A DNA stretch of 64,000 nt from positions 49,751-113,750 of the forward strand of contig NZ_JAFAGS010000184.1 of assembly GCF_019237635.1 (NCBI RefSeq), written 5' to 3'. The notes below the pieces were generated by a model. The model was not told the DNA's origin. It did no database searches and saw only the letters and a program-made list of their open reading frames with translations. The first letter of the stretch is position 1; each line of letters begins with the position of its first letter. The DNA comes from Pluralibacter sp. GTDB lineage: Bacteria; Pseudomonadota; Gammaproteobacteria; Enterobacterales; Enterobacteriaceae. A program made the translations under genes and the position numbers. This document shows positions 1 through 9,080 of the stretch, piece by piece.

Positions 1-2092
1 TATCAACCTTCCCTGCCCCGGCATACATTTTCATTCCTGCAGCCTGAGCAAACAAACTTACAGCCTCGCTTGCCGCTACAGTGAACGATTGCCCGGTGCT
101 GATATCCGTGTTTTTCCCGGACATCAGACCAATGCTCGATCCGCCTGAAGCCATACGAACAGTTTCAGGACTGAGAATGCCTATACCGGCAGGTGCACTG
201 GCCAGCATTCCTGGCATGTTCAGATACTTCAGTGAGTCGTTAAGTGTTTTTTGGCTATCGATATCGGATACCGTAGCCTTCGCGCCTTTCACCGCCGCCT
301 GCAGGCTTCTTGCCAGTGTCAGTGCTTGCGTGAGTTGCTCCACTGCCCTGTCCATTTCAAGCATTTTACTGCCAACGTCAGGCTGGGCATCCGCAGTAAG
401 CAGAACGCCTTTTCCACCGCGAACACTTATCCAGTCATTCGTTCGCAGTTCTGCCCCTTCCCCACGTAACATTCTGGATGCATTGACATTATGTCCAAGA
501 TTAAGCTGCGTCTTGCCCCCGTACTCTGTACTGAGCTTAATGTGCTCTTCGCCGCGCTTGTCCTCCATCCGCAGCTTGTTCAGGCCAGCTGTGCGAATGA
601 CGTTGCGCGTGCTGTTGGCTTCAGTGACGTGATCAACGTGACGAGAGTCGTGGAGGGCGTGAGCTATATACGGACGATCAGGATCGCCTTCATGGAACGC
701 AATGGCAACTTCAGTACCCTGTATCAGCGGGAAGTGGAAGCCGTATTTGTCACCACCGTAAGGCTTGGCGAAGCGCACCGGCATACTTTCCATGCCCTGA
801 CGTTTGTCGTCGCGGTCGGCATCAAATTTAACCCGGTACATGCCGGACGCATCCTGCCAGGCGTAGATGTCGTTATCCTTGGCGCTGGTGACGCGGGCCA
901 TCAGGGTACCGCTGACCACCGGGCGCTTTTTAGCGGCAGGACGCCAGCAACGGTTCTCGTAGTACGGCATCCCCTCCCACATCACTATCAGGGCATCTTT
1001 ACGACTGGCCATATAGCCCGTGCGGGTAATGATGATGCCGTTGTCCGTTTCTGATGGCAGTGTCGGTGGTACGACACGTTCACTGATGGTCAGCACCTGG
1101 GCCGGAGAAAGCAGGGCATCATTGCTGCACCCGCTGATAGTCGTCTGTCCGGACAGAAAACGCTCGTGTTCAAGGCGCGCCCAGAAGTTACCGGTTTCCG
1201 CCGTCGGCGTTATTTTGTCACCACGTTCAAGATGACGCGGCAGGTAGTGATATACCTCACCGTAGGTAACACCATCACCGTCACCACGGGTCATATCTGC
1301 CGGTACAGACGTCAGGATGTTCTGTGCTTCACGGTGATTGTAATCACTGGCGATGACAGAGCGCTCAACCACGTTCTGCCTGACGTTAACACCCCACACC
1401 GAATCCGCAGCATTATCATTCATCCCTGACGGGCTGCTGAGTGGCAGAGACTTACCGAACGTCCATGCGCTCTGCTTGTCTGCGAAATGCACCACTTCAG
1501 TCTGGGTGTCGGGTTGCAGGGTAAAGAAGTAGAAAATCCCCACCTCAGCCAGCAGACGCTCAATGAAGGCGAGGTCATTTTCCTTGTACTGGTTAATCTG
1601 TTCGCGCTTCGGATAGTCAGCTTTGAGAGTGAACTCATACTCCCAGCCTTTCAGACCATGCTCCTGCAGCACCTCGGCGACAACTTCCGGTACCGATTTA
1701 TTGACAAAAAAGCGGTGGGTACGGAATTGTTTTCGCAGCAGAGACAGGAAAGGCTCAATAATAATCTGGTACGTCGCCTGGTCACGTGAGCCACTGATAC
1801 GCTTAAAATGCGTCACCACACCATGCACCACTTTCTGCCCGGTCAGCCCCATCAGTGGCCCTGTTCCCATGGTCAGCGTGGCAGGCTTTGTCAACAGTTG
1901 TGCTGAACTGATATTCTGATCGCCGCTGGTAAAGATAACCTGGTAGTAATAAAGCTCACTCATGAACTCCTTACCGCTGAAATTCTCCACATCGATATCT
2001 GCCGTGCAGGACGGAATATCCAGGCGGTAGCGGTTTAGCCCGCCTTCAGTTAGTGCAGACAGGGTGTTCTTAAGCGTATCTGTCAGACTCAT
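1..2092 (-). CDS. vgrG: T6SS spike protein VgrG (3' end beyond window)
   Basis: An open frame of 697 codons starts at an ATG at 2092 (MSLTDTLKNTL) and leaves the window at base 1 without a stop. VgrG trimers form the spike at the tip of the Hcp tube and carry effectors into target cells. The N-terminal part has the gp27-like hub pattern (MSELYYYQVIF, then RKQFRTHRFFVNKSVPEVVAEVL). The middle has the OB-fold/gp5-like part (VRFAKPYGGDKYGFHFPLIQGTEVAIAFHEGDPDRPYI shows as a run of typical short motifs), and the visible end is a DUF2345-like tail. It lies downstream of clpV and the putative effector module on the same strand, as usual for T6SS loci. Any C-terminal effector extension is outside the window. 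Confidence 0.93.
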   Translation of the reverse strand, partial: MSLTDTLKNTLSALTEGGLNRYRLDIPSCTADIDVENFSGKEFMSELYYYQVIFTSGDQNISSAQLLTKPATLTMGTGPLMGLTGQKVVHGVVTHFKRISGSRDQATYQIIIEPFLSLLRKQFRTHRFFVNKSVPEVVAEVLQEHGLKGWEYEFTLKADYPKREQINQYKENDLAFIERLLAEVGIFYFFTLQPDTQTEVVHFADKQSAWTFGKSLPLSSPSGMNDNAADSVWGVNVRQNVVERSVIASDYNHREAQNILTSVPADMTRGDGDGVTYGEVYHYLPRHLERGDKITPTAETGNFWARLEHERFLSGQTTISGCSNDALLSPAQVLTISERVVPPTLPSETDNGIIITRTGYMASRKDALIVMWEGMPYYENRCWRPAAKKRPVVSGTLMARVTSAKDNDIYAWQDASGMYRVKFDADRDDKRQGMESMPVRFAKPYGGDKYGFHFPLIQGTEVAIAFHEGDPDRPYIAHALHDSRHVDHVTEANSTRNVIRTAGLNKLRMEDKRGEEHIKLSTEYGGKTQLNLGHNVNASRMLRGEGAELRTNDWISVRGGKGVLLTADAQPDVGSKMLEMDRAVEQLTQALTLARSLQAAVKGAKATVSDIDSQKTLNDSLKYLNMPGMLASAPAGIGILSPETVRMASGGSSIGLMSGKNTDISTGQSFTVAASEAVSLFAQAAGMKMYAGAGKVD

Positions 2093-2170
2093 GATTATTG
2101 ACTCCATGGGATAACCTGCTGTCCATGACTTTCTTGCCGGCGGGCAAGTAACAGGTTTAATCAGGGGTAC

Positions 2171-2380
2171 TCAGCGAGTACGTAAAAGCGTGATTACAGC
2201 TCCAGCCCCGAGGGCGCAGAGAAGAGCTTTAATTAGCAGCATGGTCATTTCAAAATTGTTCATGCCGTATTCGCCTTCGCCAGTGATGGGGATAAAGCGC
2301 TTAACGATTGTGTAAAAATACGTATCCGGAAGAAACAGCACTCCCGCCACCACTAAAGCTAAAAAGATAAAAATCTTCAT
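2171..2380 (-). CDS. Small two-helix membrane protein of the effector module
   Basis: A 69-residue protein starting MKIFIFLALVV. It has a hydrophobic N-terminal segment (about residues 2-22) and a second one near the C terminus (about 47-65), so it is probably an inner-membrane protein. The longer frame to 2440 overlaps the lipoprotein gene. The ATG at 2380, 16 bases after the lipoprotein stop, is the more natural start. No family is recognised. Its place after a metallopeptidase gene and a lipoprotein gene, just before vgrG, suggests a role in T6SS effector immunity or delivery. That role is inference only. Confidence 0.5.
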   Translation of the reverse strand: MKIFIFLALVVAGVLFLPDTYFYTIVKRFIPITGEGEYGMNNFEMTMLLIKALLCALGAGAVITLLRTR

Positions 2381-2396
2381 GACGTTATATCGTGCA

Positions 2397-2861
2397 CTAT
2401 TTAGAAACTTTAATTGAACCATACGGTCTTGCAATTTCACGATCGGTCAATGGAACATTGTAAACCACCCCATGATTTATCCCCACGCCGACAACAAACT
2501 TCCGTGGCTCATCATGTTTCTTTGAAATTAATATATATTCAACAATAAACACCCCATTATCAGGGAAGTAATAAAAAGAAGGAGGAATACATAATTTCCC
2601 ATCAACGATCGTAAGTTCAGGGGAAAAATCAAAGTCCTTTTCCTTCGAGGGAGTTCCGCGCGGATTTATTCCTATATCAGCAGGTTGATAATCCTGAGCA
2701 TCTGTAATGTTAAAACATACGTTTTTTCCCTGTTTACTAACAGAAGTGCTTTCATGGGGGATAAACCTATCTCCCTGGCCTGGGCATCCGGTTAAAATCA
2801 CCAGACACAAACCAGAAAAAACAACAGGGAAAAACATACCAAAACCAAACACTTTCACCAT
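2397..2861 (-). CDS. Putative T6SS immunity lipoprotein
   Basis: A 154-residue protein with a type II signal sequence: a hydrophobic stretch ending in the lipobox LTGC (Cys26). It should be lipidated and face the periplasm. The ATG overlaps the stop of the upstream metallopeptidase gene (shared ATGGTGA), which implies translational coupling. The mature part is mostly beta-like and includes a Cys pair (NVCFN and KLCIPP) that could form a disulfide. Periplasmic lipoproteins encoded straight after a secreted enzyme are a common immunity arrangement in T6SS clusters. No specific family is recognised, so the immunity role rests on position, coupling and localisation signal. Confidence 0.6.
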   Translation of the reverse strand: MVKVFGFGMFFPVVFSGLCLVILTGCPGQGDRFIPHESTSVSKQGKNVCFNITDAQDYQPADIGINPRGTPSKEKDFDFSPELTIVDGKLCIPPSFYYFPDNGVFIVEYILISKKHDEPRKFVVGVGINHGVVYNVPLTDREIARPYGSIKVSK

Positions 2862-3409
2862 GGGAACCCCCGTAACGCAATTTTGTATTGTTCACGTATT
2901 ACTGATTCAGTAGTATCACCATCCAGAGTAATAGTTGGATATTTACCGCCCCATAATCGATGCCATATCTTATATCCCTGCGCTTGCAACGTAAAATTAT
3001 CTGCAATAATCTGTGCCTGTTGCTCCATCGAATATTCACTTAAGAGACGACCATCAAGTATATAGTGATAGCTCACCATCCAGCTCACCAATCCTCTGAA
3101 GATTACATTCATCCCTTTTTCACGTTGCCAAACATGCCCCATTTCATGGATGAACATATGTTGAAGATCGTCTGTCGTCTGGGAAAAATCATCGCAGTAT
3201 TGATCGCGAAAATAGATCTCCCCGTTCGGGGTCATCGCCGTATTGTTATCCTGTAAATTGAAAGGGAGATAACTTTCTCTGTGGATCCATACTTTCGAAT
3301 AATCAATAGTGGATAAAAAAACGGATTGCGCCAGCTGTATTTCCCCCGCTGTGAGTAGTCTGACACCACCCTCTTTGATTCTGAACCCATCCTGCGTTTC
3401 ATCATCCAT
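2855..3409 (-). CDS. Zincin metallopeptidase, putative T6SS effector
   Basis: A 184-residue protein read from the ATG at 3409, which overlaps the clpV stop by 8 bases. A longer frame starting at 3451 lies inside clpV. The zinc-peptidase motif HEMGHVWQ sits at residues 88-95, giving two His ligands and the catalytic Glu89. EQQAQIIAD about 50 residues later could supply the third ligand, as in other HExGHVxQ proteins. There is no signal peptide, which fits T6SS export rather than Sec. The gene lies between clpV and vgrG and is followed by a coupled lipoprotein gene, so it reads as effector plus immunity. The substrate is unknown. A cell-wall or protein target in the periplasm would suit an immunity lipoprotein. 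Confidence 0.7.
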   Translation of the reverse strand: MDDETQDGFRIKEGGVRLLTAGEIQLAQSVFLSTIDYSKVWIHRESYLPFNLQDNNTAMTPNGEIYFRDQYCDDFSQTTDDLQHMFIHEMGHVWQREKGMNVIFRGLVSWMVSYHYILDGRLLSEYSMEQQAQIIADNFTLQAQGYKIWHRLWGGKYPTITLDGDTTESVIREQYKIALRGFPW

Positions 3410-6041
3410 GTGTAAACTCCAGCCCAATTCCCTTTCCTTCATTCCAGCCAAGCGTCAGGGAGTGTGGTTTCTGCTTCTCCGCCATATGGGCGAGCAGCTG
3501 CTGGCTCAGCACCGGCAGGATTTGCTGATTGAGAAGACTGTCAACATTACGCGCACCGGTATCCGGAAGCAGGCAGGCAGCAGTGAGTGCATCGTAGAGA
3601 CTCTCTCCAATATTCGTGGACAAGCCGTAATGACGATGCAGGCGCTTGCTCACCTGAGCGAGCTTCATTTCCACGATAGTGCGCATCGCGGCTTCCGCCA
3701 GCGGGCGATAAATCACCGTCTGGAAGCGCGCCAGCAGCGCCGGCTGGAAATGGTCACGCAGGATCGGGCGCAGCAGTTCGTGCAGGTCGGCTTCAGTGGC
3801 TTCCGGCTGCTCATCGAGCAGCTGCATCAGGTGGTCGCTGCCGAGGTTGGAGGTCATCAGAATAACGGTGTTACGGAAGTCGATTTCACGTCCTTCGCCG
3901 TCGCGCATGAAGCCGCGGTCGAACACCTGATAGAACAGATTCATCACGTCGCGGTGCGCTTTCTCCACTTCATCGAGCAGCACCACGCTGTACGGACGCT
4001 TGCGTACCGCTTCGGTGAGAATGCCGCCCTGGCCATAACCAACGTAACCCGGCGGTGAACCTTTCAGCTGCGACACCGTGTGCGGCTCCTGGTATTCCGA
4101 GAGGTTAATCGTGATAAGGGATTTTTCACCACCGTACATTACATCGGCCAGCGCCAGCGCGGTCTCGGTTTTACCCACGCCGCTCGGGCCGACCAGCAGG
4201 AACACGCCCTGCGGACCGTTCTCGGAAGTGAGGCCGGTTTTCGCCGCACGCAGACGCTGAGCAATGGCTGCAAGCGCCACTTCCTGACCCACAACCCGTT
4301 TGCCGATTTCGTTTTCCAGAATCAGCAGTTCGGTCTGTTCATCTTTCATCAGGGAAGACAGCGGCACACCCGTCCAGTCGGCAATGACAGTGGCGACGGT
4401 GCGTACATCCACATCAACGGAGAGCAATGGGTTGCCGTCCTGCATGCCGTTCAGCTCCTGTTGCAGCGCGTGAGTCTCACTCTGCCGAGAGATGTTCTGG
4501 CGGCATTCCAGTAACTGTTCAGTGAGTTTCAGCTCCTGACCATACCGGGATTCCAGTTCATCGAGTTCGACTATCAGGCGTACCTCCTCCTGTTCAATCC
4601 CGCTCAGGCGTTCGCCGTGGCTCTGATTGCTAACGGCAATATCTTCCAGCAGCGCCTGCTTCTCCATTTCAAGGGAGGTAATCTGCGAGCGGATGCGGGT
4701 CAACTGTTCGGGTACGGTATCGAGGCTCATACGCACGCGGGCAGCGGCGGTGTCGAGCAAATCGACCGCTTTGTCCGGCAACTGACGCCCGGTCAGATAA
4801 CGGCGCGACAGCGTGACGGCAGCACGTACCGCATCGTCAGTGATATGCACGCCATGATGTTCGGCGTAGCGGGATTTCAGGCCCCTGAGCATCAGGCAGG
4901 CGGTCTCATCGTCCGGCTCGTCCACTAACACCCGCTGGAAGCGGCGCTCAAGAGCCGCATCACGTTCGAAATATTGTTTGTATTCGGACCAGGTGGTGGC
5001 GGCGATGGTGCGCAGTTCGCCACGCGCCAGCGCCGGTTTCAGCAGGTTAGCCGCATCCGCGCCCCCGGCTGAATTACCCGCACCGATAATGGTGTGCACT
5101 TCGTCGATAAACAGCAGAATGGGGACAGGAGACTGCTGCACGGCATCAATCACGTTTTTAAGGCGCTGTTCGAATTCCCCTTTCACGCCCGCCCCCGCCT
5201 GCAGCAGACCGAGGTCGAGGGTGCGCAAAACAACAGGCCTGAGGGATTCCGGCACGTTGCCCTCAGCGATACGTAATGCAAGACCTTCCACCAGTGCAGT
5301 TTTCCCTACGCCCGGCTCACCGACAAGAATCGGGTTGTTCTTGCGGCGGCGGGAGAGAATATCCACCATCTGACGGATTTCAGTGTCGCGACCAAACACC
5401 GGGTCGATTTTACCTTCCTTCGCTTTGGCGGTGACGTCGAGAGTGAACTTATCCAGCGCGTTCTGCAGCGCCGGGCTGAGTTCGCCCTCTTTTATCTCCG
5501 CGCCGTTCGGACGCCCGACAAACTCCACTTCCCCGCCATGGCTCTGTGCCAGTTCAGCTTCCTGCTGCACTTCCGGACGTTCGTCTGACTGAGCATCCAG
5601 CAACGGACGCAGACGCTCCAGCTGGCTTTGTGCCAAGGTCAGCATCGGCCACAGACCGTCACAACGCAGCAGTTTTGGTTTATCGACCAGCGCCATCAGC
5701 AGATGTACGCCGCGGATGTGTTCTTCACCATTGAGAGAAGCCAGCAGCCAGGCTTCCTGCAGCAGGCTCTGAATGTTGTCAGAGAGCTGCGGACGGCTGC
5801 GCACCGAGCGTGGCAGATTGTCGAGCCACGCCAGCAAGTCCTGCCAGAGCGCATCCATATCCCATTCATAGCGGCGAGCCAGCACCGTCAGGTCACCTTC
5901 TCCCTGTTCCAGCAGTTTCAGCAGCCAGTGCTCAGGCTGGATTTCCGCATGGGCGCGGGTCTGACACAGGGAGGCCGCGCCTTCCAGTGCGCGGGCGCAG
6001 TAAGGATTCAGGCGACGTAACAGAACAGCTGGATTTTCCAT
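3402..6041 (-). CDS. clpV: T6SS sheath-disassembly ATPase ClpV (TssH)
   Basis: An AAA+ unfoldase of 879 residues that strips contracted TssB/TssC sheaths so subunits can be reused. It has an N-terminal Clp repeat domain (about 1-150), a first AAA+ domain with Walker A GEPGVGKT near residue 240 and Walker B-type LLFIDEVH near 310, a coiled middle region (about 440-530) and a second AAA+ domain with GPSGVGKT near 617. The start is placed at MENPAVLLRR (6041), with an AGAGGGA ribosome site nine bases upstream. An upstream ATG at 6068 lacks a site at proper spacing. It follows hcp in the minus-strand T6SS operon and overlaps the metallopeptidase gene. Confidence 0.96.
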   Translation of the reverse strand: MENPAVLLRRLNPYCARALEGAASLCQTRAHAEIQPEHWLLKLLEQGEGDLTVLARRYEWDMDALWQDLLAWLDNLPRSVRSRPQLSDNIQSLLQEAWLLASLNGEEHIRGVHLLMALVDKPKLLRCDGLWPMLTLAQSQLERLRPLLDAQSDERPEVQQEAELAQSHGGEVEFVGRPNGAEIKEGELSPALQNALDKFTLDVTAKAKEGKIDPVFGRDTEIRQMVDILSRRRKNNPILVGEPGVGKTALVEGLALRIAEGNVPESLRPVVLRTLDLGLLQAGAGVKGEFEQRLKNVIDAVQQSPVPILLFIDEVHTIIGAGNSAGGADAANLLKPALARGELRTIAATTWSEYKQYFERDAALERRFQRVLVDEPDDETACLMLRGLKSRYAEHHGVHITDDAVRAAVTLSRRYLTGRQLPDKAVDLLDTAAARVRMSLDTVPEQLTRIRSQITSLEMEKQALLEDIAVSNQSHGERLSGIEQEEVRLIVELDELESRYGQELKLTEQLLECRQNISRQSETHALQQELNGMQDGNPLLSVDVDVRTVATVIADWTGVPLSSLMKDEQTELLILENEIGKRVVGQEVALAAIAQRLRAAKTGLTSENGPQGVFLLVGPSGVGKTETALALADVMYGGEKSLITINLSEYQEPHTVSQLKGSPPGYVGYGQGGILTEAVRKRPYSVVLLDEVEKAHRDVMNLFYQVFDRGFMRDGEGREIDFRNTVILMTSNLGSDHLMQLLDEQPEATEADLHELLRPILRDHFQPALLARFQTVIYRPLAEAAMRTIVEMKLAQVSKRLHRHYGLSTNIGESLYDALTAACLLPDTGARNVDSLLNQQILPVLSQQLLAHMAEKQKPHSLTLGWNEGKGIGLEFTHG

Positions 6042-6202
6042 GAATTTCATTCCCTCTCTTTTTGACACGCTACCGCCCCTGGCCGTTAACCGATGCCCAT
6101 AAGGTCAGTACTGATAAAAATGTGATTGCTTTGCAGAACGTCCGCGAGGCAGGCGCTGTGAAAAGCAAAAAAGCGGGCAGGATGAGCTGCCCGCTGTCGG
6201 TC

Positions 6203-6694
6203 TTACGCGGTGGCGCGTTCGTTCCAGGAATCGGAATGAATGATGTTGCCGTCTTTGTAGGTCCAGGTGATTTTTTCGTAGCGCAGTTCGATCTGCTCAA
6301 GGTGGTTATGCTTCTCGAAAGAAGGATCCTTGATGTCGTGCATCACAGGATTCACTTTCACCACTTTCACGTTCTCAAGCTTCGTGTTGAAGTACTCCAC
6401 TTCCTGACCCGCGTCGTTGATTTTGTACCACTTGAATTCCGCAGACTTCAGGGTCTGACCGGTGGTCACCGCCTTGTACAGGTACGGGCTGGACGAGTCG
6501 ATTTCCTTGGTGAACAGGAACGGTGTGTGGATACGGGTACCGGTCAGCTTGCCGGTGTTGTTATCGGTCGGGATATACAGGTTATGCTCCTGCGCCACCA
6601 CCTCAATGCTGCCGTCACGATCCTGAACGTCCACAGACCCTTTGATGTCCGCGCCGCCGTCGTCTTTCAGCCAAAGATAAACAGGAATTGCCAT
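6203..6694 (-). CDS. hcp: T6SS inner-tube protein Hcp
   Basis: A 163-residue Hcp1-family protein, the ring subunit of the tube that is propelled out of the cell and a chaperone for small effectors. The start MAIPVYLWLKDDGG and the pattern IKGSVDVQDRDGSIEV are typical of enterobacterial Hcp. The open frame extends far upstream in the OmpA-like gene, but the ATG at 6694 gives the family length and begins 4 bases after the stop of that gene. It lies between the OmpA-like gene and clpV. Confidence 0.96.
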   Translation of the reverse strand: MAIPVYLWLKDDGGADIKGSVDVQDRDGSIEVVAQEHNLYIPTDNNTGKLTGTRIHTPFLFTKEIDSSSPYLYKAVTTGQTLKSAEFKWYKINDAGQEVEYFNTKLENVKVVKVNPVMHDIKDPSFEKHNHLEQIELRYEKITWTYKDGNIIHSDSWNERATA

Positions 6695-6698
6695 GGAA

Positions 6699-8423
6699 TT
6701 ACTCTCCATTGTGTTGTGATGCGCCATCATCCTGCGATGACGCCTGGGTGTTGCCCGGTATCTGACAGGCATCGGCCTGCGGTACCAGACTGATTTCGAC
6801 ACGGCGGTTAAGCACACGGCCATCCGCCGTATCATTGGTTGCGATTGGGCGGCTTTCGCCATAGCCCTGCACCGCAAAACAGCTCTCCGGCACATCGCCG
6901 GTATCACGCATCCAGTTACGTACCGATTCGGCACGCTTCAGGGACAGCGTCTGATTCAGTTTCGGGTTACCGGTGTTATCGGTATGGCCGGACACGACAA
7001 TCAGCCAGCCCGGTTTCGCTTTAACGCCGACCAGCGAGTTCACCAGCATTTTGGTGGACCCGGCTTTCAGCGCCGATTTACCCGAATCGAACAGCGACAT
7101 GCTGTCGAGGCGAATGGTTTTCGGACCCTGAATGATTTTCTTAATGATCGGCGGAGGCGGTGACGGAGGTGCCCAGTCACTGACTGCGGCCTCAACGGGC
7201 GGAACCAGGCGCAGTCCCTGATACAGACCCAGGCGATAACGCAGTGGCTCCCCGCGACGCTGCCAGTCGTCAAGTAATGCGCCATCGGCCCGCAGACGCT
7301 GCTGCGCACGCAGTTTCGGTGCCACAGGCTTACCCGTCAGTTGGTGATATAACGCAAGGTGATCGCCAACATTACGGATAAGGCGCTGGTTGTTCATCCA
7401 GGAGGCCAGCATGGCGAGTGCCAGGAAAATCCCGCCCAATAATCCGGCGTAACGCCAGAACACCATTCTGCGGCTCACGCCACGTCTGCGCGGTAACGCC
7501 GGCAGCAGCAGTTCAGGCAGCGGCAGTGTACCTGTGGTCAAAACGGCATCCGGTGGCAGCGCCGTCACGGAGGTGATGTGTTGTTGCCAGAGATTGCCTG
7601 CGATACCGCTTACCGGCACCATGCACATACCCTGTACACAGGGCTTCATCACCGGCAGTTCGCCTTGCCGTACCGACAGCAGGTCATTCACCGCGCTGTT
7701 CTGCCAGGCAAGCAGACTGTCCAGCCACAGGCCCTGACTCAGACGCGAAAGACGATCATCTGATCCGGTCTCCCGGGTCCACTCCGTCAGTGACACATTG
7801 CCCTGGCCGGGCTGATACACCTGAATACCGCTCCGCTGGCTTACCGTGGTAAACCAGACGGGCTCTTCCTCCGCGCAGGCCACTGGTGGCGATACCCAGG
7901 TCACAGTCCACAGCGGAGGGATCGTGCCGAATGCCGCACGGCACTGAACGACAGCACGCTGCCAGCCCCGCAGGGACTGGGTAAAATCATCACCGGATGT
8001 GTGTAGCTCAGGCACCACCGCCAGCATGACCGAGATTTGCGACACCAGCGCCGGGCGCACCAGGCTCAGGTGCTGCGCAAAGAGGGGCAGCTGTTCCGCA
8101 TCCTTCACCCACAGATACCAGCCCTGCCGGGTTTCCCGGTGACGGGAACCGGACACGAACAGCGGAGTGTTGTCGCCACAGACGAGGATAACCGCCCCCT
8201 GAAAATCTTCCGGCGGCAGGTTTTCATCCACAATGTCCCGGACAGCGGTCGCCCGCGCCTGCGAAGCCCGACGCTGACACCAGAACATCACCCCGGACAC
8301 CAGAACAACCAGCAGACTGAGAGCCACACGGCTGCCTGTGGACAATGGCCAGAATCCCAGGATGAGCCACAGCGCCAGTACGGCACCCAGGACAGTTAAC
8401 AGACTTCGGTACGCATCCCGCAT
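6699..8423 (-). CDS. T6SS-associated OmpA-like peptidoglycan-anchoring membrane protein
   Basis: A 574-residue protein with two N-terminal membrane segments (about 8-47), another near 325-345 and a C-terminal OmpA-like domain. That domain shows the peptidoglycan-binding pattern SGHTDNTGNPKLN with later LNRRVEI. It lies between tssL and hcp, where a separate OmpA-family gene is found in several E. coli-type T6SS clusters. There it supplies the peptidoglycan anchoring that is fused to TssL in other systems. TssL here (217 residues) has no such domain, which supports this division of labour. The proline run before the OmpA domain (PPSPPPP) looks like a periplasmic spacer. Confidence 0.85.
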   Translation of the reverse strand: MRDAYRSLLTVLGAVLALWLILGFWPLSTGSRVALSLLVVLVSGVMFWCQRRASQARATAVRDIVDENLPPEDFQGAVILVCGDNTPLFVSGSRHRETRQGWYLWVKDAEQLPLFAQHLSLVRPALVSQISVMLAVVPELHTSGDDFTQSLRGWQRAVVQCRAAFGTIPPLWTVTWVSPPVACAEEEPVWFTTVSQRSGIQVYQPGQGNVSLTEWTRETGSDDRLSRLSQGLWLDSLLAWQNSAVNDLLSVRQGELPVMKPCVQGMCMVPVSGIAGNLWQQHITSVTALPPDAVLTTGTLPLPELLLPALPRRRGVSRRMVFWRYAGLLGGIFLALAMLASWMNNQRLIRNVGDHLALYHQLTGKPVAPKLRAQQRLRADGALLDDWQRRGEPLRYRLGLYQGLRLVPPVEAAVSDWAPPSPPPPIIKKIIQGPKTIRLDSMSLFDSGKSALKAGSTKMLVNSLVGVKAKPGWLIVVSGHTDNTGNPKLNQTLSLKRAESVRNWMRDTGDVPESCFAVQGYGESRPIATNDTADGRVLNRRVEISLVPQADACQIPGNTQASSQDDGASQHNGE

Positions 8424-8426
8424 CGC

Positions 8427-9080
8427 TTACCCCGGCCTGACGGTCTGGCTTACCAGCTCGGTAAGCGAAGACGAAAGGAAGAACCAGAGAGCCGCCAGGG
8501 CGACAGCGGCCACAACCCAAGTCAGCCAGTACCAGCGACTGCCGCTGCGCAGGCGTGAAGCCCGGGCAACAATGGGGGCATCTTGTGCCAGCGTGAAAGC
8601 CGGCACCCGTTCCGCGAGCGCGCGAATGATATCTTCCCGACGCTCATCATCCTGGGCGCGATACTGACCAACGAACCCCAGTTGCAGGGTCCGGTACATA
8701 CAGGTCAGGACGGCGGCGTCAGGGGCGGTGTCTTTCAGCAGGTTTCGGATCCTTTCCCACAACTCCTCACCGGCATTGAGAGTGCCAAAGAAGTGTGCCT
8801 GCAGCGGGTCACGACGCCAGGTCAGGTAACCATCATCGGTGGTTCCCCGGTTCATCACGCTCTCATCAAGCAGTGCACACAGGGCATACACCATATGGTC
8901 ACGGCTGATGTCGCTGTAACCTGCTTCCGTGAGCGCAGCTTTCGCCTCCTGCACCAGACGGCAGGCCCGACGATAGAGCCCTTCCCCGTCACGGACTTCC
9001 TGACCGCCCCGCAGCTGGCTGGCCATCAGCCAGCCCGGGTAGAAGAGTCGTTCTATCTGGCTGAGTTCGGATTTATTCAT
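8427..9080 (-). CDS. tssL: T6SS membrane-complex protein TssL (DotU/IcmH family)
   Basis: A 217-residue DotU-family protein. It has a cytoplasmic helical domain with the typical YALCALLDESVM segment and a single C-terminal membrane helix (about 182-205, WYWLTWVVAAVALAALWFF). TssL joins TssM and TssJ in the membrane complex that docks the baseplate. The start overlaps the tssK stop by 4 bases and the stop lies 3 bases before the OmpA-like gene, so the three are tightly coupled. tssM and tssJ are not in the window and are presumably beyond the left edge. Confidence 0.94.
   Translation of the reverse strand: MNKSELSQIERLFYPGWLMASQLRGGQEVRDGEGLYRRACRLVQEAKAALTEAGYSDISRDHMVYALCALLDESVMNRGTTDDGYLTWRRDPLQAHFFGTLNAGEELWERIRNLLKDTAPDAAVLTCMYRTLQLGFVGQYRAQDDERREDIIRALAERVPAFTLAQDAPIVARASRLRSGSRWYWLTWVVAAVALAALWFFLSSSLTELVSQTVRPG

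Noticed and set aside
491..1054. Plus-strand open frame of 187 codons opposite vgrG
   Set aside because: It is antisense to a continuous VgrG frame with recognised motifs and has no ribosome site or family features.
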